Shown here one piece after another: positions 36,002 to 46,680 of a stretch of DNA of 64,000 nucleotides. Numbering within the stretch: the first letter of the stretch is position 1; each line of letters starts with the position of its first letter. The DNA is from Kushneria avicenniae (GTDB lineage: Bacteria > Pseudomonadota > Gammaproteobacteria > Pseudomonadales > Halomonadaceae), in NCBI RefSeq assembly GCF_900112585.1, contig NZ_FOLY01000004.1, positions 434,001 through 498,000 on the forward strand, given 5' to 3'. The translations under genes and the position numbers were made by a program. The notes below the pieces were generated by a model. That model was given only the letters and a program-made list of their open reading frames with translations. It searched no databases and was not told the DNA's origin.

Positions 36002-36030
36002 CACGTATCAGCGGGATATCTTGACGCCGT

Positions 36031-37092
36031 CTATTTACTCGCCACGCTGGCATTGCCAATCCGCTCCTCATGTCTTTTGGCGGCCCGGCGATTAAGAAAG
36101 AGATTGGCCGTAAACAGCAGGGAAACCAGCTTGCTGCGATTGTTCATTACGGCGGCCAGTGAACTGACGGCCATTACGCCAAGAAAATAGAACGGAAAGA
36201 CCACGTCCGGATTACCGTGAACGATTCGGGTTAGCACCACGGGCGCCACCCAGGTCACCGGAAAATGAACGAGGAAAAGCACCAGAGAGTTGCGTCCGAA
36301 CCATTCAAAGGGACGCAGCACAGTTGCAGACCATCTGAAGGTCACCACACGCAGCAGTACCAGTGTCATGGCCAGTGCCAGCACCATCGATATGGGCTGA
36401 TAGGACCCACCCGTGGCGACCATGCCGTGATAGGCCATCACATACCAGCCCACCAGCGCTATCAGCGCCAGAACTGCCAGCCAGCTGGTGCGCTCGATAA
36501 AGTGTTTAAAGGCCTGCAGATGATAGCCCAGTACACCCCCTGCAATGAAAAACGGGAGATGAAAAATAAACCGGTCGAACTCGGTGTCCTTTAAAAACAG
36601 ATAGAGTGCTAGTGATCCCAGAATGGAAACGGCCCAGTGCAGCCTGAGAACAAAAAAGGCGATCACATAATAGAAGAAAATATAATAGATGAACCATAAA
36701 TAGGCCATGGGCTCGAAAAACAGCGAATGCCAGAAATCGGGCGGTGTCTTGCCGTTGAAATGGGCCCTGTACAAAAAAAGACCGTAGGAAACCACGGACC
36801 AGATGACATAGGGATACAAAATCCCTGAAAGTTTGCCCGTAAAATAACGCCCCGCGCCCTTTCGCATTGACCCGGCCACCAGAAGGCCCGAGAGCAGCAT
36901 CAGTGCCGGCATTCTGAACGGAGAGAAATAACCGTTGATTTCGGTAAAGATGGGCGCAAGATCATCAAACTTGAGCGACATCGAGTCGGCACTGTGTAGA
37001 TAAACCACAAGCGTGATGGCAATTCCCCTGAGGGCGTCCATCCACCTTATACGTCCCCTTGCAGGACTTGTTGAAACTTTTTCGCTGGCCAT
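36031..37092 (-). CDS. Acyltransferase 3 family membrane protein
   Basis: An integral membrane protein of 353 residues with about ten helices. It has the acyltransferase-3 hallmarks: RIRWMDALRGIAITLVVYLHSAD at the N-terminus (Arg and the catalytic-type His) and FRMPALMLLSGLLVAGS after it. Members O-acylate sugars, glucans or lipids on the periplasmic side; the substrate here is unknown. The ending (NRRAAKRHEERIGNASVASK) is basic and cytoplasmic. ATG 37092 has AGAGGG eight bases upstream. No polysaccharide cluster is nearby, so this appears to be a stand-alone modifier. Confidence 0.85.
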   Translation of the reverse strand: MASEKVSTSPARGRIRWMDALRGIAITLVVYLHSADSMSLKFDDLAPIFTEINGYFSPFRMPALMLLSGLLVAGSMRKGAGRYFTGKLSGILYPYVIWSVVSYGLFLYRAHFNGKTPPDFWHSLFFEPMAYLWFIYYIFFYYVIAFFVLRLHWAVSILGSLALYLFLKDTEFDRFIFHLPFFIAGGVLGYHLQAFKHFIERTSWLAVLALIALVGWYVMAYHGMVATGGSYQPISMVLALAMTLVLLRVVTFRWSATVLRPFEWFGRNSLVLFLVHFPVTWVAPVVLTRIVHGNPDVVFPFYFLGVMAVSSLAAVMNNRSKLVSLLFTANLFLNRRAAKRHEERIGNASVASK

Positions 37093-37251
37093 TAAAAAGA
37101 CCCTCTGACAGATGACACCGGCAGAGGATCCTAATATAAAAAATAAAAATAGTTTATGCTGATCTGACAGTCTCGGGAAATTTGAGCATTTTCGTACAAA
37201 AATAAAACAATAGTCATTATTAAAACTACAATCACACGCTCAGGCTATTTA

Positions 37252-37326
37252 TTATTTGCCTTCACCATGATGAGATCCACCACCTTCCAGGCCGCCAATA
37301 GTAATTAGCTTTTTAGTACTTTTCAT
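37252..37326 (-). CDS. Possible 24-residue Gly/His-rich peptide
   Basis: A 25-codon frame with ATG at 37326 and TAA at 37252. The peptide starts MKSTKKLITIGGLEGGG and ends HHGEGK: a basic N-terminus, a short hydrophobic core, a double-glycine, then a Gly/His-rich tail. The ribosome site is weak (GCGGGC). It lies in the 289-bp gap between crp/fnr and the acyltransferase gene, same strand. It could be a precursor peptide, a leader peptide, or chance. Confidence 0.3.
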   Translation of the reverse strand: MKSTKKLITIGGLEGGGSHHGEGK

Positions 37327-37381
37327 AATGAGCCCGCTTGTTTAGCGTCGCCTACCCTCTGCCAGCCAATACCAAAGCGAG

Positions 37382-38113
37382 TCATGAAAAGCCGTCCTTT
37401 TTGCGCAGTCGAAGATAGTCTTCCCTGAAATCGGCAAATCCTTTCAGCTTTTCGATGTCCGGGATACTGATCTGATGACGCTCCCGGTAGACCAGGGATT
37501 GATCGCGCAGTGAAGAGAATACGCGGCTGACATGCACCGGTGTCAGTCCCATTACATCTGCCAGCATCTGCTGCGACAGCGGCAGCCTGAAGACCTCTAG
37601 GCTTCCGTCATTGGTCTTGGACAGCCGACTTCGCATCTCGCAAAGGAAATGGGCCAGCTTACCCTGCGCGGTTCTTCTGCCCAGATTGACCATGCGCTCG
37701 ACCAGCATGGACTGCTGAATGGCCGAGATAGAGAAAAAGGTGTGAGTCAGTCGGCCGGATTTTTCGAACACATCTTCCAGATGACTGTGAGGAAAGCGAC
37801 AGAAGGTGCACTCGGTAATGGCCTCAACGGTAGTCTGATGCTTCTCGGAAGCATATTCGCGAAGCCCGATGACATCACCGGGCATGAAAATATCCAGAAT
37901 CATCCTGCTGCCATCTTCCAGCATATAGCTGTTATAGGCCCAGCCATGGCTCAGCACTGCCATCTCCCGGGCACGCTCGCCCTCACGCCAGAGCACTTCG
38001 CCGCTTCCCAGCTGCTCTGGCGATTTTTCAAGCGTGCTCAAAAGCTCGATTTCCGACTCGGAGAGATCGGTAAAATATTGAAAGTGCCGGACCATACAGC
38101 TTTGATGAGACAC
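37382..38113 (-). CDS. Crp/Fnr-family transcription regulator
   Basis: A 243-residue regulator with a cyclic-nucleotide-binding-like domain (GEVLWREGERAREMAVLSHG, then SRMILDIFMPGDVIGLREYA) and a C-terminal helix-turn-helix (LSQQMLADVMGLTPVHVSRV). The Cys set of Fnr is not seen, so an iron-sulfur sensor is unlikely. The frame is open to 38410, but that would run through the tRNA gene. GTG 38113 is chosen because GGGAGG lies seven bases before it; ATG 38095 has no ribosome site. Ligand unknown. Confidence 0.88.
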   Translation of the reverse strand: MSHQSCMVRHFQYFTDLSESEIELLSTLEKSPEQLGSGEVLWREGERAREMAVLSHGWAYNSYMLEDGSRMILDIFMPGDVIGLREYASEKHQTTVEAITECTFCRFPHSHLEDVFEKSGRLTHTFFSISAIQQSMLVERMVNLGRRTAQGKLAHFLCEMRSRLSKTNDGSLEVFRLPLSQQMLADVMGLTPVHVSRVFSSLRDQSLVYRERHQISIPDIEKLKGFADFREDYLRLRKKDGFS

Positions 38114-38259
38114 CGGATGCCCTCCCTGACAGGTGTTTGAAACGAATGCGATAGACAAGAATACACGTCCTGCCAACATGAATGGCAAGGCATGGCACAA
38201 AAGTGAAGTCGTAAAAAGCAGAAGAGGTAACGCAAGGAAGGCTGCGCAAGAAGGAAGAT

Positions 38260-38347
38260 GGTGCCGGTGGTCGGACTCGAACCGACACGGAGTATTAGTC
38301 CGGCGGATTTTGAATCCGCTGCGTCTACCAATTTCGCCACACCGGCA
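38260..38347 (-). tRNA. tRNA-Leu (anticodon CAA)
   Basis: An 88-nt class II tRNA. The acceptor stem GCCGGTG pairs with CACCGGC, followed by discriminator A and an encoded CCA. The anticodon stem-loop GCGGA-TTCAAAA-TCCGC gives anticodon CAA (reads UUG). A long variable arm is followed by T-arm GGTTCGAGTCC. Confidence 0.97.
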
Positions 38348-38364
38348 GTGTTGCGCGAGGCGTA

Positions 38365-38392
38365 TTATACGAGCCGTGGACAACACGTCAAT
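38365..38392 (-). promoter_or_regulatory. Sigma-70 promoter of tRNA-Leu
   Basis: On the minus strand, TTGACG (38392-38387), a 16-bp spacer, then a perfect TATAAT (38370-38365), placing transcription start about 11 nt before the tRNA. No clear terminator separates the tRNA from the Crp/Fnr gene, so some read-through is possible. Confidence 0.85.
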
Positions 38393-38456
38393 GACGGCGA
38401 CCGGCGCCATCCGCTATCATGACCACCCTTTTTTTGAAAACCGATCCTGATACCCC

Positions 38457-40687
<2,231 letters not shown>

Positions 40688-40738
40688 ACGGCTTATAACA
40701 GAGCACCACTGAACAAGATCATTCCTAGAGGAAACCTC

Positions 40739-41077
40739 ATGCTCGAGTACCTGATTCCGGCAGCCATGGCAGAAGGAGGCGCCGGTAGTGCCGGTGGCGC
40801 GGGTGCCATCGGTCAGATCGTCATGCTGGTCGGCTTTGTCCTGATTTTCTACTTCCTGCTGTGGCGTCCGCAGTCCAAGCGTGCCAAGGCCCACAAGAAG
40901 TTGATGTCAGAGCTTTCCAAAGGCGATGAAGTCACCATCAGCGGCGGCCTCATGGGACGTCTGACCAAGGTCGGTGACGAGTTCATCACTCTGGAAATCG
41001 CCGAAGGTACTGAAGTCAACGTTCAGAAAAGCTCGGTTATCAGCGTACTGCCCAAGGGCACACTGAAATCGATCTGA
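40739..41077 (+). CDS. yajC: YajC, Sec translocon accessory subunit
   Basis: A small inner-membrane protein of 112 residues in the SecDF-YajC complex, which supports the SecYEG translocon. It has one transmembrane helix (IGQIVMLVGFVLIFYFLLWR) followed by the family motif RPQSKRAKAHKKLMSELSKG and DEVTISGGLMGRL. ATG 40739 follows an AGAGGAAA site. It lies just upstream of secD and is probably in one operon with queA, tgt, secD and secF. Confidence 0.96.
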   Translation: MLEYLIPAAMAEGGAGSAGGAGAIGQIVMLVGFVLIFYFLLWRPQSKRAKAHKKLMSELSKGDEVTISGGLMGRLTKVGDEFITLEIAEGTEVNVQKSSVISVLPKGTLKSI

Positions 41078-41271
41078 ACCCAGTGACGGCAGGCGATTAC
41101 CGCTGGCGTATCGGCGTGATCCTCTCCTGCCCGCGACGCGTTGAACGCAACCCGTCGTCCTTATGCCCGGGGCTCGTCCAGTGGTGATTGAACCATTGGT
41201 CGGGCCCTGTGGTCATTGATACGACCCCAAAAGCGCTCTTTGAGCCACCAGCCAATCAGGACAGGGCCACG

Positions 41272-43116
41272 ATGCTCAATCGTTATCCCCTCTGGAAGTA
41301 TCTGCTGATACTCCTCGTGTTTATTGTGGGCGTTCTCTATGCACTGCCCAACCTCTACCCCAAGGACCCGGCCATCCAGATCAGCGCGGCCAACAGCAGC
41401 ACCAGCGTTGGCGACAGCCAGATATCCCGGGTGACGCAAACGCTCGAGCAGGCCGGCATCGACATCAAGTCGCACGAACTCGACAACGACACCGCCCTGA
41501 TTCGATTGGAAAACAGCTCACAGCAGACAGCCGCCCGTGACATGGCCAGCCAGTCGCTGGGCCAGGGCTATACCGTCGCGCTCAATCTGGCCGACTCCAC
41601 GCCGCAGTGGCTGCAGTCCATCGGCGCCAAACCCATGAATCTGGGCCTTGATCTGCGTGGTGGCGTGCACTTTTTGCTGGAAGTCGACATGGACGCCGCC
41701 ATCGACCAGCGTCTGGATGTCAACGCCAGCGCGATGCGCGACACGCTGCGCGGTGAAGGCATTCGCTATCGCAACAACACCACCGGTGATAATGCCATCC
41801 GCTTTACCTTCGCCAATGCCGAGGATCGAAGCCAGGCACGAACGCTGCTCAGCCGGCAATACAACGAGTTCACCTTCTCCAACAACGATGATGCCGGCCC
41901 GACACTCGTCCTGACGCTGACCGAGCAGGCCGTCAACGATATCCAGGACTACGCGGTCAATCAGAACCTCACTACCCTGCGCAATCGTGTCAACGAGCTG
42001 GGCGTGTCCGAGCCGCTGGTACAGCGTCAGGGCCCCAACCGCATCGTGGTCGAGCTGCCCGGCGTACAGGATACGGCCGAGGCCAAGCGCATCGTGGGCG
42101 CCACGGCCAACCTCGAGTTCCGCCTCGAGGCGTCCGACAGCACCAGCGCGGACCAGCAGCAGGCGTTTGAATTCCGTAGCGACGCCGGTCGCAAGGCGGC
42201 ACTGGAGCGCGATGTCATCATCACCGGCGATCGCGTCTCCAACGCCAGCACCTCCTTTGATGACAATGGTCGCCCCCAGGTCAACATCAATCTTGATGGC
42301 CCCGGCGGCAGCCAGATGAATCGCGCCACGCGTGCCAATATCGGCCGCAACATGGCGGTGCTCTATATCGAGCACAAGACCCGCACGCGCACCGTGACGC
42401 GTGACGGGGAGCAGGTCGAGGAGCGCGTGCCCTACACCGAGCGCGGGATCATCAGCCTGGCCACCATCCAGAGCGCGCTGGGCAATCAGTTTCGCATCAC
42501 CGGGCTTGATTCGCCGACCGAAGCGCGCGAGCTGTCGCTGCTGCTGCGCTCCGGGTCATTGGCCGCCCCTATCTACTTCGCTCAGGAGCGCACCATCGGG
42601 CCAAGCCTGGGCCAGCAGAACATCGACCGCGGCATCATGTCGGTCATTGTCGGCCTGATTCTGGTACTGGCCTTCATGGTCGTGCGCTACAAGGGCTTTG
42701 GCCTGATCGCCAACCTGGCGCTGACGGTCAACCTGACGCTACTGATCGCCGCGATGTCGCTGCTGGGGGCCACCCTGACTCTGCCGGGCATTGCCGGTAT
42801 CGTTCTGACACTCGGTATGGCGGTCGATGCCAACGTGCTTGTGTTTGAGCGCATCCGCGAGGAGATGCGCGGTCGATCAATACAGCAGGCCATTCATACC
42901 GGCTACGAGCGCGCCTTTACGGCGATTCTGGATGCCAATATCACCACGCTGCTGGTGGCGATCATCCTGTTCTCGATCGGCACCGGGCCCGTGAAGGGCT
43001 TTGCGGTCACGCTCTCGCTGGGCATTCTGACCTCGGTCTTTACCGCTGTCATGGTGAGCCGTGCCCTTACCAATCTTGTCGTAGGCGGCAAGTCGCTCAA
43101 GAAGCTGTGGATCTGA
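41272..43116 (+). CDS. secD: SecD, protein translocase subunit
   Basis: RND-type membrane protein that uses the proton gradient to pull exported proteins through the translocon. Length is 614 residues, close to E. coli SecD (615). It has an N-terminal helix (YPLWKYLLILLVFIVGVLYA), a large periplasmic P1 region with LGLDLRGGVHFLLEV, and five C-terminal helices containing GIVLTLGMAVDANVLVFERI. The frame is open from 41188, but ATG 41272 gives the family start MLNRYPLWKY. secF follows after 12 bp. Confidence 0.97.
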   Translation: MLNRYPLWKYLLILLVFIVGVLYALPNLYPKDPAIQISAANSSTSVGDSQISRVTQTLEQAGIDIKSHELDNDTALIRLENSSQQTAARDMASQSLGQGYTVALNLADSTPQWLQSIGAKPMNLGLDLRGGVHFLLEVDMDAAIDQRLDVNASAMRDTLRGEGIRYRNNTTGDNAIRFTFANAEDRSQARTLLSRQYNEFTFSNNDDAGPTLVLTLTEQAVNDIQDYAVNQNLTTLRNRVNELGVSEPLVQRQGPNRIVVELPGVQDTAEAKRIVGATANLEFRLEASDSTSADQQQAFEFRSDAGRKAALERDVIITGDRVSNASTSFDDNGRPQVNINLDGPGGSQMNRATRANIGRNMAVLYIEHKTRTRTVTRDGEQVEERVPYTERGIISLATIQSALGNQFRITGLDSPTEARELSLLLRSGSLAAPIYFAQERTIGPSLGQQNIDRGIMSVIVGLILVLAFMVVRYKGFGLIANLALTVNLTLLIAAMSLLGATLTLPGIAGIVLTLGMAVDANVLVFERIREEMRGRSIQQAIHTGYERAFTAILDANITTLLVAIILFSIGTGPVKGFAVTLSLGILTSVFTAVMVSRALTNLVVGGKSLKKLWI

Positions 43117-43128
43117 GGAGGCCGGCAA

Positions 43129-44037
43129 ATGACGCAAATTGACTTCATGGGCAAGCGCAAGGCTGCCTACATCATCTCCATCCTGTTAACGGTCATCGCC
43201 ATCGGGGCGCTGGCCGTCAAGGGACTGAGTCTGGGACTTGATTTTACCGGCGGCACCCAGGTCGAGGTGAGCTACGCTCAGGCGCCCTCTCTGGACGATG
43301 TGCGTGACGAGCTGGGCGAAGCCGGTTTCGGCAACTATTCGGTGCAGACCTTCGGGGCCGACACCGATGTGCTGGTCCGCCTTCAGCAGACCTTTGACGA
43401 AGGCATCGGTCAGCAGGTCATCGGCGCGCTGCGCGCTCAGGGCGAGCAGGTCGATCTGGTTCGCGCCGAATACGTCGGCGCCCAGGTCGGCGACCAGCTT
43501 CGCGACCAGAGCGGACTGGGCATGCTGATCGCACTGGGTGTGGTGGCGCTGTATGTTGCCTTTCGCTTTCAGTACAAGTTCGCCCTTGGCGCCCTGATCT
43601 CGCTGGGCCACGACGTGGTCATCCTGCTGGGCTTTTTTGCCCTGTTCGGTTTCGACTTCGATCTGACGGTGCTGGCCGCTGTACTGGCCGTGATCGGTTA
43701 CTCGCTCAACGACACCATCATTGTCTACGACCGGATTCGCGAGAACATACGACGCTCTCAGTCCAACGATCTGATCAGGATCTTCAACGACGCCATCAAC
43801 CAGACCCTGTCGCGAACGCTATCGACCTCGGGCACGACTCTTCTGGTGCTGCTGGCGCTGTTTTTCCTGGGCGGCGACATGATCCACAACTTCTCGCTGG
43901 CTTTGATCGTGGGCGTGGTGCTGGGAACGTTCTCCTCCATCTACGTGGCGGCGGCCATGCTGCTGCTGGTCAAGCTGGAGCGAGAGGATCTGATCCCGGC
44001 CAAACGCGAAAACGCCGTCGAAGACGAACTGCCCTGA
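43129..44037 (+). CDS. secF: SecF, protein translocase subunit
   Basis: Partner of SecD, 302 residues with six membrane helices. Family motifs: GLSLGLDFTGGTQVEVSY near the N-terminus, and LAVIGYSLNDTIIVYDRIRE in the fourth helix region. ATG 43129 has GAGGAGG upstream. A strong bidirectional terminator follows 36 bp after the stop, closing the queA-to-secF operon. Confidence 0.97.
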   Translation: MTQIDFMGKRKAAYIISILLTVIAIGALAVKGLSLGLDFTGGTQVEVSYAQAPSLDDVRDELGEAGFGNYSVQTFGADTDVLVRLQQTFDEGIGQQVIGALRAQGEQVDLVRAEYVGAQVGDQLRDQSGLGMLIALGVVALYVAFRFQYKFALGALISLGHDVVILLGFFALFGFDFDLTVLAAVLAVIGYSLNDTIIVYDRIRENIRRSQSNDLIRIFNDAINQTLSRTLSTSGTTLLVLLALFFLGGDMIHNFSLALIVGVVLGTFSSIYVAAAMLLLVKLEREDLIPAKRENAVEDELP

Positions 44038-44073
44038 TACTTCCGGGCGTTTGATGGATCAGCGCTTACGACA

Positions 44074-44106
44074 AAAAGGGCCCGCCTCCATGAGGCGGGC
44101 CCTTTT
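44074..44106. terminator. Bidirectional terminator between secF and suhB-like gene
   Basis: A 15-bp perfect stem (AAAAGGGCCCGCCTC / GAGGCGGGCCCTTTT) with a 3-nt loop, flanked by A- and T-runs so that it works for both convergent genes. Confidence 0.93.
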
Positions 44107-44166
44107 ATTGCTTTTTCAATATCGACAAACAAGCACTGAGCAGGCGTTTGATCGATAACCAGAACG

Positions 44167-44973
44167 TTACAGGGACGGCAGATTTGCGTTGCCCATGGCC
44201 TGCACCAGCTGCTTGAAAAGACGCGGCGATGCCGCCATGAGCGCCCCTTCCACCTTGATCTGAGGGCTCCCCTTCGGGGTTCCGGACAGGGCGCCACACT
44301 CCTTGAGCACCAGGCTGATGATGTGCATGTCCTGCTCATCAAGTCCCAGAATGAAGGCTGCATCCACATGGCCGGCACACAGCGCCAGCATGTCCAAAAG
44401 CGGACAGCCCGAAGCACGCAGCATGTCCACGCGGCTGCCCAACTGAGCGGTCAGAATCTGCCAGGTCGAGAAGTAGCGCTCGCGCATCCAGCTTTCGGGA
44501 AGTCCCAGCGAGATGCGGCTGCCGTCAATGCTGGTCCGCGTCGGAACACGCATGCGTCGACCGTTGTAGTGGGCACCGCGGCCGCGGCTGACCAGATACT
44601 CTTCATCGGTAAAGGGGGAAATGACAACGGCATGCTCGGGGCGGCCCTTGTACAGGCAGACCATCGACAGCGCACAGCCCGAGGTACCGGACGCCATGTT
44701 GGCGTAACCGTGGAAGATTTCGATCTTCCAGTGATAATCACGCCCTTCACCGCGGCCTTCGTTCCAACCGATGTAACGTCCTGACATGCCGTGTTCCGGA
44801 TACCCCTTGCCAAACTGGGAGGCAATCAGGGTTTCAGCGCGCTGGGCAGTATCGCTGAGCAGCGCATCGAGCGTGTTGTCTTCACGGGCAATATCAAGTC
44901 GGTCGCGAACGCGAACGAACTGTTCCTGGGCGCCACGCAGCGCGCGCAGGGCAAACTGGACCATTGGATGCAT
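44167..44973 (-). CDS. suhB: SuhB/inositol monophosphatase family protein, catalytic motif degraded
   Basis: A 268-residue IMPase-fold protein at the place where suhB sits in Pseudomonas (between secF and trmJ), starting MHPMVQFALRA like SuhB MHPM. The metal-binding motif WVIDPLDGTTNF of SuhB is replaced by WKIEIFHGYANM (82-93), so both metal Asp are lost (E85, H88), and the GEE-type ligand region reads PEHGMSG. Other parts follow SuhB (SRGRGAHYNGRRMRV, ALCAGHVDAAF). It is probably catalytically dead. In E. coli SuhB also works non-enzymatically in the rRNA antitermination complex, which could explain its retention. ATG 44973 has GAGGA six bases upstream. Confidence 0.8.
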   Translation of the reverse strand: MHPMVQFALRALRGAQEQFVRVRDRLDIAREDNTLDALLSDTAQRAETLIASQFGKGYPEHGMSGRYIGWNEGRGEGRDYHWKIEIFHGYANMASGTSGCALSMVCLYKGRPEHAVVISPFTDEEYLVSRGRGAHYNGRRMRVPTRTSIDGSRISLGLPESWMRERYFSTWQILTAQLGSRVDMLRASGCPLLDMLALCAGHVDAAFILGLDEQDMHIISLVLKECGALSGTPKGSPQIKVEGALMAASPRLFKQLVQAMGNANLPSL

Positions 44974-45253
44974 GATCAATCCTCGAACCGAGAGCTGTTA
45001 AAGAGCGAAGCCAGAGCAGTGGCTGACAGGGTCAGGCATCGCCGGTGCTACCGGCCAAAAGGCAGCCATACCGACGACGCGATAACACATGAGAGTTCTG
45101 AAAAGCGGGGCTGGCTGGAAAAGTGGCCGACGATGCTAGCAGAGACGCCACCACCGCGCCAGCGTTGCATCAGAGCAGACAACGCACCAGCCATGCTAGA
45201 CTCGCCCTCTCCACTGCCCCATGGCCCACCTTTTCTGTATCACGGCGAGTTTC

Positions 45254-46054
45254 ATGCTAGAGCGTATTCGTATAGTTCTGATCGGCACCAGTCATCCCGG
45301 TAATATCGGCGCCGCCGCGCGCGCCATGAAAACCATGGGGCTTGAGCAGCTCGCCCTGGTCGCGCCGCGCTGTGAAGGCATCACCCCGGAAGCCATTGCC
45401 AGGGCCTCCGGGGCCGATGACATTCTCGAGCGTGCTACCCATCACGACTCACTGGACACGGCACTGACGGATTGCCGCTGGGTGGTCGGCGCCAGCGCGC
45501 GTTCGCGACATCTGCCCTGGCCGCTATGCTCACCGCGGGAGTTCTCTGCGCGTCTGCCCGGTGAAATGCAGGGTCACGACGTCACGGTGGCGCTGGTCTT
45601 TGGCCGCGAAGACAAGGGGCTGACCAACGAAGAACTCCAGCGCTGCCATACCCACGTTCATATCCCGACATCAAGCGACTACAGCTCGCTCAATCTGGCC
45701 GCCGCCGTTCAGGTACTGGCCTATGAGTGCCGCCAGGCCGCACTTGCCACGCCGTCCGGATTGTCCGAGGCCATGCCCGGCTCGGTCCACCCATTTGGAG
45801 TGGAATGGGACAATCCGCTGGCGAATCACGCCGACACCGAACGCTTTTTCGAGCACCTCGAGCGCACCCTGACCGATATCGGTTTTCACGACCCGGCCAA
45901 CCCTCGTCAGTTGATGGCACGCCTGCGTCGCCTGTACATGAGAAGCCGCATGGATGTCATGGAGCTCAACATGCTGCGCGGCATTCTGACTCGGGTGGAC
46001 CGCCTCCAGAACCCCCCCACCGGGCCCGCGGATCAGGACGAGAGCCCCCACTGA
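45254..46054 (+). CDS. trmJ: TrmJ, tRNA (Cm32/Um32) 2'-O-methyltransferase
   Basis: SPOUT-class SAM-dependent methyltransferase of 266 residues, modifying nucleotide 32 in several tRNAs. Motifs: IVLIGTSHPGNIGAAARAMK at the N-terminus, VALVFGREDKGLTNEEL and SDYSSLNLAAAVQVLAYE, which form the trefoil-knot SAM site. The C-terminal extension with LMARLRRLYMRSRMDVMELN is typical of TrmJ. The start is placed at ATG 45254 (MLERIRIVLIG). It is divergent from suhB and followed by iscR; cysE, often between them in Pseudomonas, is absent. Confidence 0.95.
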   Translation: MLERIRIVLIGTSHPGNIGAAARAMKTMGLEQLALVAPRCEGITPEAIARASGADDILERATHHDSLDTALTDCRWVVGASARSRHLPWPLCSPREFSARLPGEMQGHDVTVALVFGREDKGLTNEELQRCHTHVHIPTSSDYSSLNLAAAVQVLAYECRQAALATPSGLSEAMPGSVHPFGVEWDNPLANHADTERFFEHLERTLTDIGFHDPANPRQLMARLRRLYMRSRMDVMELNMLRGILTRVDRLQNPPTGPADQDESPH

Positions 46055-46085
46055 GCTTGTGGACGTAACGGTAGCGTTAGCCGCA

Positions 46086-46118
46086 ATTGTTGACCGCATC
46101 GCTCGGGATTATCATAAT
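46086..46118 (+). promoter_or_regulatory. iscR promoter with overlapping IscR type-1-like site
   Basis: TTGACC (46090-46095), a 17-bp spacer and CATAAT (46113-46118) form a good sigma-70 promoter 34 bp before the iscR ATG. The stretch 46086-46110 (ATTGTTGACC..GCTCGGGATT) resembles the type-1 IscR operator core, as in autoregulated isc promoters. Holo-IscR would then repress its own operon. Confidence 0.65.
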
Positions 46119-46151
46119 CCATGATTATTGTCATGCTGCGGAATCTGGATC

Positions 46152-46628
46152 ATGCGTCTGACGACCAAGGGCCGCTACGCCGTTACAGCCATTCTTGATC
46201 TGGCTCTGCACGGTGACGGCTCGCCCATCAGTCTGGCCGACATCTCTGCGCGTCAGGACATTTCGCTCTCCTACCTCGAGCAGCTTTTTGCCAGACTGCG
46301 TCGTCAGGGACTGGTGACCAGCGTTCGCGGGCCGGGTGGCGGCTACCTGCTGGCCCGGGCGCCCGGCGATATTTCCGTGGCCAGCGTCATAGACGCGGTC
46401 AACGAATCCATCGATGCCACCCGCTGTCAGGGAACGGGCGACTGCCAGCAGGGCACGACCTGTCTGACGCACCACCTGTGGAGCGATCTGTCCGATGCCA
46501 TACACGATTTTCTCGATCGCATTACGCTTGAGGAACTGATTCATCGCCACGATGTACAGCGTATTGCCTGTCGACAGCAGGACAGCGCCAATCAGATCGC
46601 CGTACTGCCGGTGGCCCACACGTCATGA
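46152..46628 (+). CDS. iscR: IscR, iron-sulfur cluster regulator
   Basis: Rrf2-family regulator of 158 residues that binds a [2Fe-2S] cluster and controls Fe-S assembly genes. Ligands match E. coli numbering: C92, C98, C104 ([13 protein letters not shown]) and H107. The winged-helix part contains [37 protein letters not shown] and [14 protein letters not shown] 46152 gives the standard start [11 protein letters not shown]. It heads the iscR-iscS-iscA operon and probably represses it through the type-1-like site upstream. Confidence 0.97.
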   Translation: MRLTTKGRYAVTAILDLALHGDGSPISLADISARQDISLSYLEQLFARLRRQGLVTSVRGPGGGYLLARAPGDISVASVIDAVNESIDATRCQGTGDCQQGTTCLTHHLWSDLSDAIHDFLDRITLEELIHRHDVQRIACRQQDSANQIAVLPVAHTS

Positions 46629-46680
46629 TGTCATTATGCGTCGTGTTGACGGCCATGGCGTTTGAGACAAGGAAAACACC

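Noticed and set aside
38114-38410. N-terminal extension of the Crp/Fnr protein to 38410
   Set aside because: It would translate the tRNA-Leu gene; GTG 38113 with GGGAGG fits the family length.
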